Of a stretch of DNA of 64,000 bases, positions 57,043 to 64,000 are shown in pieces. The notes under the pieces are model-generated. The model saw only the letters and a program-made list of their open reading frames with translations, had not been told where the DNA came from and searched no databases. The position numbers and the translations under genes were made by a program. The first letter of the stretch is position 1. Each line of letters starts with the position of its first letter. This DNA comes from Amorphophallus konjac. Its lineage: Eukaryota; Streptophyta; Magnoliopsida; Alismatales; Araceae. Location of the stretch: the NCBI GenBank assembly GCA_022559845.1, contig CM040121.1:349158243-349222242 (forward strand), in the 5' to 3' direction.

Positions 57043-58782
57043 TGATAGAATAGATGGACGTTCTGATACCCACAGATGGAGTATCTATAGACGATCTAGA
57101 GGGGGTGAATAGATCGGTCACCCACTAAAAACTTACTACAACAGAAACAATTGCGGAATATAGCCAAACTGTTGTAGGACGATCGGAAGGCACTTAATCA
57201 CAACCAGAATGAAGCAAATCGAACAGATCGGCTCTCACGCGATACAATCATCTGCTGAGCGATGAACAGAGATAAAGGACAAATGCAAACCACAATCAAT
57301 CGCAGAGTGGATAGTGGAATTTTAAGGTGGTTCAACCTCAAACCCGAGGTCTACGACCACCCCACACTCAAACTAGAGTGTGGCTTAACTGCTGATACAC
57401 AGCTTTCGCTGATCCACAGCTTTGGGGTAAAAACCCTACAACCGCTGGGCCTTACAGCTTACGCCGACCAGAGGATACCACACCTCTGCAACCGCTGGGG
57501 CTTACAGCTTTACCCGACCAGAGGATACCACACCTCTGCAACCGCTGGGGCTTACAGCTTTACCCATCCAGAGGACACCACATCTCTGCTCGCTGAGCGT
57601 CACAGCTTGCTCTGCTGACAAACAGCTTGAAAAAGAGTTTCTAAAATGAAAAAGAAATAGGCAAAGAAACAAGAATCCACGAAGAAATATAGCTCAACAC
57701 TGAGTGAATTCAGCTCCGGTTCTGAACCTGGAGACTGAAGAACAACATTTCTCTCTCAATTATCTCAAAACACTTCTCTCAGAACTCTCCTTCTTTTCTG
57801 CTCTCTCTATCTTCTTTTTCTCTTTGGATCATACAGGCGCTAGCTCTCTCTGCTTCAGCTCTCAGTTACGCAATCTGCTCTTCTAGCACGATCATCTTCT
57901 CTTGAAGGAGAAGCTTCTTATATATATAGTACTGGTAGAGAGGTAGGGCGTGTGCTCTCCACGATCTCCGCCCAAACACCTTGGTCACGTGGTAGCATCC
58001 CAACTTACTACTTTACACGTGTCATGATCCTGGCACCTCCTCCAATCTTGGATCACATGCCATTCTTAATCTTCACAAAAATGCATCTGTCAAGACATCA
58101 GACATAAAGTCACTTTCAGACAGTTATACGAGTTTAAAGAATTTTGCACGGAGTAAATATTCTGACAGAACTGGAATGCACTGACTCAATGTGGTGTTCA
58201 CACATACATGCACAGACTGAACATTAAAGCACAAGCAGATGCACAGACTTGATTATGGATGCACTGACTATGTATATGGAATGTGCAAGTTTTACACAGA
58301 CTTGGTCAACCCATGAGTGGCCTTGCTTAGACTGCGATAGTGCGAAGATGAGAGTTGCACAGACTTAATGTGCTCGGTTCAAGTATTGCACCGACTCAAT
58401 GACATGCCACGAGAGGCGTTGCACTGACTTAGCTAAAGAAGGAATGCACAGACTCTATGTGCAAGGTGCTGATATTGCACCGACTCAAATGCATGTGACT
58501 ACGATTATTGCATCAAGGCAAAAGTTGCACAGACTCTTAGCCATATAAGACGCAAAGTGAGACGCAGAATATGCACCGACCTAAGCCTTAAGAGACGCAC
58601 GATGAGACAAACACATGCACTAACCTAAGCCTTAACCTAAGCCTTAAGAGACGCAATATTAGATGGACACAGAATGTGCACCGACAAGCAGGACATGAAC
58701 TTCACCCGTATGCACTGACCTATATGCTAGATGAAACATGAGTTATAGTATTTGCTATCATTAAAACCACAGGGGCACAACA
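57043..58782 (-). mobile_element. 5' LTR of Sirevirus 2
   Basis: Counterpart of 43544-45288. The AGTCNGTGCA motif array is at 58735-58140, the TATATATA box near 57920, and the three-hairpin block at 57383-57285 with stem 1 CCACACTC/GAGTGTGG. Three GGTATCCTCTGGT-type repeats lie near 57460-57580. No gene is seen in it. Confidence 0.93.
58140..58735 (-). repeat. AGTCNGTGCA motif array in the Sirevirus 2 LTR
   Basis: Read on the plus strand, TGCACAGACT, TGCACTGACT and TGCACCGACT recur about twenty times at uneven spacing, upstream of the TATA box on the element strand. The same array is at 44640-45230, and a weaker set is internal at 46740-46995. Confidence 0.85.
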
Positions 58783-60661
58783 AGCATGCCCATCGTCGCT
58801 GAGTTCATAGATTAATAATAGCATGCCCATCGTCGCTGAGTTCATAGATTAATAATAGCATGCCCATCTTCGCTGAGTTCATAGATTAATAATAGCATGC
58901 CTATCGTCGCTGAGTTCATAGATTAACAATCGCATGCCCATCGTCGCTGAGTTCATAGATTAACTGGCATGCCCATCGTTGCTGAGTTCATAGGTGATAA
59001 ATTGTTATATTATGATGGTGGAATGGCAGGGAACATGTTAAAAATAATAACTCCCGTCGATTTGAGTTGACCGGGAGGGGATCCGGTTATGATTTCGGTG
59101 GATCCGATTCTCCGGTAAGGACTATGTTTAATTTATTTTAGACTTTATAATGGTCCGCCATAAAACATTTATTGACCCGAGTGGCTGACGATTAGACTAT
59201 GTAAATAAATTAAATTTGAATGGCGGTAGAAATTTCATGGCTAGTCCGTTTAACGACACGCGGCGGTTCGTTGTTCGACCGCTTGTTCTGCTACTATGTG
59301 TGTTCGTTAAATCATGCATCGAATATAACATCTCCGCCATGTTTAAGTCATTTTATCGACTGGGGTGATTTTCTTTCAACCGTTTAATCCTGACAAATTT
59401 CAATCCTTAACATAGTCAATTATTCATGCATTTAATTATGAAATAATTGTCATTTCAGCATATTCAATAATTTAGGCATTTAGTTACGGAATAATTGTTT
59501 TAGCATATTCAATTATTTATGCATTGAATTATTGAATAATGGCCATCTTAGCATATTCAGTTAATCATGCTTTTAGTCTTACATATTTGCCATGTTTAAT
59601 CGTTATTATAAATTATGGCATGTTCTTAGATCCCAATAGAGCTAGATTCTCTTTCCTAGTGATGGAACCACGAGTCGTAGCCCGACGACTTTTAGTGTTG
59701 AGAGGTGGCAGGGTATCCCAGTTTCACGATTTTTAAGCTAGTTCCGTGGGCCCCAGTCCAACCGTAGCGTCCTATGGAGGGAAATACTAGCTAGAGGCCT
59801 GACTCTAGGCACGAGCCAGTGTGTGCACACGTGGTCAGAGACTTAGACTGACATTGATGAGTGTTGCTCTGACTAGTTACTTGTTTTGGTACTGTTACGC
59901 GTCTCACTTGCCATGATCAGGCTTGCGTAGATGCTTGAGACGCAGTGTAAGCCGTCAATGGACACATCTGGTTTCTTCTTCTAGTGGATCTCCTCTCCTT
60001 CTCACTCTTGTCACTTGGAAATGATTGAGTCATTGTCTATTGGTAGATTTCGAGTACTCGCATTTAAATTAAATTGGCATGCTAGTTAGCTGTTTATCAA
60101 CTGTTTAGTTAGTTTTACAACTTTATTAAAGTGTCATTTATTTATGCCAATGCATGCTTTACTGCTTTCCTTTAGTTAGTTGCGAGTTAGGGATTTCTAT
60201 GAACCCTACTGAGTCTCTGCAATGAGACTCACCCCTTCCTTTTACAGGTGAGGCGGAGCAACCGGCTGCAGGATTCTCTCGTGCTTTTTACGAAAAACCT
60301 TAGAGCCAACAGTGGTCTGTCAGTGGTCAGTCTGTCCTTTTTCTTCTTTTGGTCGGGCTATGACCCGTATAGTTATCTATTTTTTGGACTATTGTACAGT
60401 GCGGGACTTGTGATATATGGATCTGGACTACTTGTGTAAATTCATCACTCTGATATATATTTAATTACTTCCGTTTAAAGTTCAAATGAATGCTTTAATT
60501 AATATTGCGCGTGTAATTTCTATTCGTTATGCATTTCTTCGACAAACACTCACTAACCCTTACGGGGCCTCATCAGCCTCTTGGGTGGCTTCCCCGAGCT
60601 CTTGGTATCGATAAATCGATGATATCAGGTTATCGATATCCGAATCTCCTGGGTCGTCACA
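58783..60661 (+). mobile_element. 3' LTR of B, right part
   Basis: Starts with agcat (right TSD of the TRIM), continues the 37-bp array to 58993 (six more copies) and then matches 35540-37214 to the end GGGTCGTCACA. No gene is seen in it. Confidence 0.93.
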
Positions 60662-60666
60662 TCTTC

Positions 60667-62153
60667 GGAGTCTTCAGTGGCTTCGATTCAAGTGGCGGGC
60701 CCACCGCCACAAGGCTCAATCAATCCCCAGAGTCAGGGCAACTGCTTAGAGCAACAATATCCTACGACGCCATCGGTTGTCGCTAGACCCGGCCCTCAGC
60801 ATGATCACAAGGGCAAGGCTAAGGAGCAGGACAACAAGCACATCTCTCGGTCCGCTTCTCGACAAAAGCTGTCTCCACCGCGGCTAAGGCATCAAACCGC
60901 GCATACGTCTACGGACGCCAGCACTAGTCTACCAACTCCTCGTAAGCTCTTGTCGCCACTACGGGTAAGGCACCAAACCGCGCATACGTCTTTGGATGCC
61001 AGTCCCAGTATTTCGGCATACCAGGAATTGCTGCTCGAGGTAATCGAGCAGGTGATCAACGCCACCTTCCAGATACAACAAGCGGAAGGCTCCTGGATTG
61101 AAATTTGGGTGAAGAAGAGTCGTCGACCTCACCCCACCAAGGCACTAGCCTGAGGACACCCTCCTGGGAATTTATCAACTCCGGCCCCAGCACCTCTCCC
61201 TCCTACTCCTTTGGAGACCGCTATTGCCAAGAGACAAGAGAAAAATAGGAGGAAGAACCTCAGAAGGTGGCTCAAGAAACAAGCTGATCAAGCAGCCGCC
61301 CTACAATCACCAGCTGAGCCAACGCCTCTCCAAAGACTCCAGTGGCTCATTGATGACCTGGAGGAATACGTTCCACCTCGTCCTACCGGAGCTCTCCCAC
61401 TCGACAGCTATATCCCATGGGAAGAAATGCAAAAACTAGCCCGCCTCAAAAATTGGGTCCAAGAGATGATCCAAAAGCTTAAGAATGGCGAAAGACTCCT
61501 GATCCAGAGGAGCTCTCCTTGTGCTATAAGGACAAGGAGATCACAATAGAGCAGCTAGAAGAAATGTTTCAGGATGCACCTGCAACATGGTGGCCATCCC
61601 ACCTCCTGATAACATCAATGCTTCTCGGCGAGGAAAGCCTGTGGCCTCTCGAACTAGTCAAAGAACAACTGCCCCGCTCGGGCTACAGCCAGCTCCAGAA
61701 CACATAGGCCGCGGCCGAGGTCATGGCCGGGGACGTGGTAGAGGCCGCGGGAGAACTACTGAGTTACCCCTCTCTCCGTCCACCTTCAACCTGGAGCGAA
61801 CCATCCTCTTTCAAGGAGAGGAACCTGCCCCCATTCCGGAGGTAGAAATTCGGAAAGGACCTGGCATCTTCGATCCTACCGGCATCGAAGAGGTTCCCGC
61901 CGGCCTCTCGGTTTCTGCACCAGCTCAGGCTTCTTCTACGGAACAAGCGGGACCGTCCGGCAAGGATGGGCCAGCTCGCCAGTTACCCATAGAAGAGCCA
62001 TCCTTGGCACCCCTATTCCAGGAGTCCACCGGCGATCAGGGTCAGCCTGATCCCAACGATAAAGGCAAGGCAGTGCAACTTCCCGATGGGGAGCGGCACG
62101 ATAGATCGCAGAAAGCCCAGCCCGACATACTACCCTCCTTGGAGGATGTTTGA
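60667..62153 (+). pseudogene. Gag C-terminal / linker region of Gypsy C
   Basis: The frame entering from 33714 continues (60677-61153, stop at 61151, then 61211-61549). A frameshift leads to the frame of 61587-62153. It contains a basic repeated motif (LRHQTAHTSTDAS, then VRHQTAHTSLDAS), a charged KKQADQAAALQ helix and a strongly RG-rich run, GRGRGHGRGRGRGRGR, near 61708-61755. A low-complexity acidic and proline-rich linker follows. RG-rich tracts can bind RNA. No enzyme is recognised here. Confidence 0.6.
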
Positions 62154-62398
62154 GCCCGAGCTGACCGAAAGGTCCTCCACCAGATGAAGTGCTTCCCTGC
62201 TAGCATTACAATCTGGGAAGCCATCGCCTGGAGTAAAGAGCTGAGAGAAACTCTCATCAAAATACTCTAGGAACTAGAAGCTTACGTGGCGCTTGTCGCG
62301 GAAATGAAGATAGCTGCCTATGAAGCATTCACAGCCACCGTCTCCTTCACGGAGAAGGACATGTTGCTATCCCTCCATGCCACAATCGTCCTCTCTAT

Positions 62399-62862
62399 AT
62401 GAAAGAGAAGGTCAATGGGCATGATGTGAATCGAATCCCGGTGGACGCTGGTGCCACCGTCAACATCATGCCGCTCAAAACATTCAAGACGTTATATTTG
62501 ACCCCATACCTCCAGAAGGTTCAAGCGGTCAAGATATGTGGCTTCAATCAAAACACCGAGGATGTCCTCGGCCAGGTGGACATCGACCTGGTGTTCGATG
62601 ATTTCACCACTAAGGTGACATTCTACATCATCGATGCCAGCACATCATATAAGATGCTACTGGGTAGACCCTAGCTCCATGAAAATTGGGTCGTCCCATC
62701 AACTCTCCACCAATGCATCAAGTATGCCAAGGATGGGGAGCAACATACGGTCTTTGCAGACTTGTCACTGTTTACGCTGGAAGAGTGCAACCTGGCCGAC
62801 GCTGCGCTCTACTTCAAGGGGATTAGTCTGTACCCTGTGATCAAGAGCAAGAGCAATGGCTA
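62399..62862 (+). pseudogene. Retropepsin-like domain of Gypsy C
   Basis: RIPVDAGATVNIMPLKTFK near 62430 is the active-site region with DAG in place of DTG or DSG. YKMLLGRP is followed by a stop (62672), LHENWVVPSTLHQCIKYA and HTVFADLSLFTLEEC. The LLGRPWLHE...STLHQCIKY pattern is typical of Tat-lineage Gypsy proteases. The preceding stretch 62154-62398 is the degraded linker. Confidence 0.75.
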
Positions 62863-63007
62863 GCTCTCAGAGGAAGATGATGACGAAGAGAAGGCCAAGC
62901 TTCATCGGCTACGCCTCAGCTCCAGGTCAACGCCAGATCGCCATGAAAGGTGCAAAATTGACTTTGAGGCCAAGCTCATTAGTTGAGTTATTAGCAAGAG
63001 TATATGC

Positions 63008-64000
63008 TTGCCCCCAGACTCCATCCAGTTCCCATGTGCCTCCGAAGAACACAACGTTGAGCCACTGACGACATTTGTTGTCACCTTCAAGCAACAATGT
63101 AGAAATAAGAAGAAGGCCAACAGGGACAAACCCATTGTCTTCTATAAGGGAGACATGGCCCCTCAAGCCCTACCAGAGGATGACTTCGGCTGGTCCAGGC
63201 AAGCCAATGATACCCCTGAAGCAGTCCAAGTACTGGACGACCTACCACCGCATATTCGGGAGATGTGTCTAAAGCAACACATCCCCTAATGGCAAGATTC
63301 TGCGCGACATGAATATTTTCACCGACTGTGGACCCCTTCTCAGGTCTGAGGGCAACCCCCGTCCTTCTATAAGGATACCAGAGGACTTGGCTACGACCAA
63401 GACCCGGACTTTTACATCCACTATGTAGTCAACATCATCGGCTTGGCGCAACCAGCCGATGACCAAGCTAAAGTCGAAGCCAAATTCGACAGCTTTGGGG
63501 ACTAGGAAGAAGAGATCTTGATCCCGATCCCCGTCAAAGCTGGCACTCCAGCCCAAGCCGTCGAGGAACCTTCCTTGCCTCCCTGCAAAGACATCAGGGC
63601 TGAGGAAGCTCCTCTGGCCATCCAGCCAGTCGAAGAACCCAGTTCAATAAACCCTCCCGAGGAGGGCAATATCTCTGATACTAGCTGCAAAGGATCGTCA
63701 GCTCTAGCAGGCGACCCCGGGGAGACCTCAGCAACCCCACTTGACAACTGCTGGCCAAAAGCCGGCGGCCCAGATAAATCCTTGGTGGATCCCATTGACA
63801 ACCACTCTCCGGTCCCATCGACGTCAACCAGTAGCTTTGAGAACCAAGACATGCACGAAATCGACATCGATGATGAGGATCTCATCGACTTCTAACCCAC
63901 TCCTCCCGAGCTGGAGGACGGCGGCCAAGCGACCGTAGATGAGCTCATTGAAATCAACCTGGGCGAAGATGAATCCCCCCAGCCCACATTCGTCAGCGCT
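63008..64000 (+). pseudogene. Region between protease and RT of Gypsy C, cut by window end
   Basis: One frame with stops near 63287, 63341, 63503 and 63893. It contains a G-patch-like TRGLGYDQDPDFYI near 63395, which in Tat elements lies between protease and RT. It ends with DELIEINLGEDESPQPTFVS, which in relatives directly precedes the RT fingers. RT, RNase H and integrase are outside the window. Confidence 0.7.

Larger units (their letters stand above)
43544..58782 (-). mobile_element. Sirevirus 2, gag-only Copia derivative with nested element E
   Basis: On the minus strand the element starts TGTTGTGCCCC (58782) and ends TTCTATCA (43544). LTRs are 1740 and 1745 bp; the internal region is 45289-57042 and contains E. 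Without E the internal region is about 5.5 kb. It holds a coiled-coil-rich gag and zinc knuckles but no recognisable protease, integrase or RT. Related in layout to Sirevirus 1 and the left LTR. It sits two bases beyond the TRIM. The right flank agcat is the TSD of the TRIM, which suggests insertion into that TSD followed by a 3-bp loss. Confidence 0.9.
33715..60661 (+). mobile_element. Gypsy B, Tekay/Del-like chromovirus with four nested insertions
   Basis: Begins TGTGAGACCCG and ends GGGTCGTCACA, flanked by tcttc at 33710-33714 and 60662-60666. LTRs are 3500 bp (2765 without Cassandra) and about 2865 bp (without TRIM and Sirevirus 2). Internal region 37215-42012. Long LTRs, tRNA-Met PBS and a chromodomain-like C-terminus fit Tekay/Del. 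The insertions account for about 16.5 kb of its 26.9-kb span. Confidence 0.93.
60662..64000 (+). mobile_element. Gypsy C (Tat-like), right visible segment
   Basis: Begins with the tcttc TSD of B (60662-60666) and continues the element left at 33714. It runs off the window just before the RT. Confidence 0.8.

Overview
The window is plant nuclear DNA made, as far as I can read it, entirely of LTR retrotransposons nested inside one another. The plant assignment rests on the element families: Sirevirus-type Ty1/Copia, chromodomain Ty3/Gypsy, a Tat-like Gypsy, and a Cassandra-type TRIM carrying a 5S rRNA-like domain. Most elements start reverse transcription at a TGGTATCAGAGC-type site complementary to initiator tRNA-Met. 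The species cannot be named. I see no host protein gene, no functional rRNA or tRNA gene and no CRISPR array. Nearly every coding region is broken by stop codons or frameshifts.

Reconstructed nest, from matching LTR ends and 5-bp target-site duplications (TSDs). The outermost visible layer is a Tat-like Gypsy element (C), seen at 30379-33714 and 60667-64000; its other end and its reverse transcriptase lie outside the window. Two elements sit in C. The first is chromovirus A, whose 5' end is left of the window and whose 3' LTR ends at 30378. The second is Tekay/Del-like Gypsy B (33715-60661, TSD tcttc).

Left half: the 5' LTR of A is split by a Sirevirus-type LTR (1-2134, cut by the window edge) and by Sirevirus 1 (2155-21486). 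The 5' LTR of Sirevirus 1 in turn holds a gag-only Gypsy derivative, D (2721-10878, TSD ggttc). The internal part of A (22959-27918) encodes a broken gag, protease, reverse transcriptase, RNase H, integrase and chromodomain set.

Right half: the 5' LTR of B contains a Cassandra element (34650-35379, TSD ttaat). Its 3' LTR contains a 539-bp TRIM (43003-43541, TSD agcat). A minus-strand gag-only Sirevirus derivative, Sirevirus 2 (43544-58782), sits beside the TRIM. Inside Sirevirus 2 lies a non-autonomous Gypsy, E (47913-54206, TSD catga), which encodes a Gag-like start joined to a long domain I do not recognise.

Of the eight largely visible elements, five lack any recognisable pol (D, E, Sirevirus 2, Cassandra, the TRIM) and would have depended on enzymes supplied by autonomous relatives. 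A and E share termini and Gag type; B and D share a Gag type; the two Sireviruses share LTR architecture. The most notable signals are the Pol III-type boxes in both TRIMs, a three-hairpin block shared by three Sirevirus-type LTRs, LTR motif arrays repeated inside the two Sireviruses, and the unknown domain of E.
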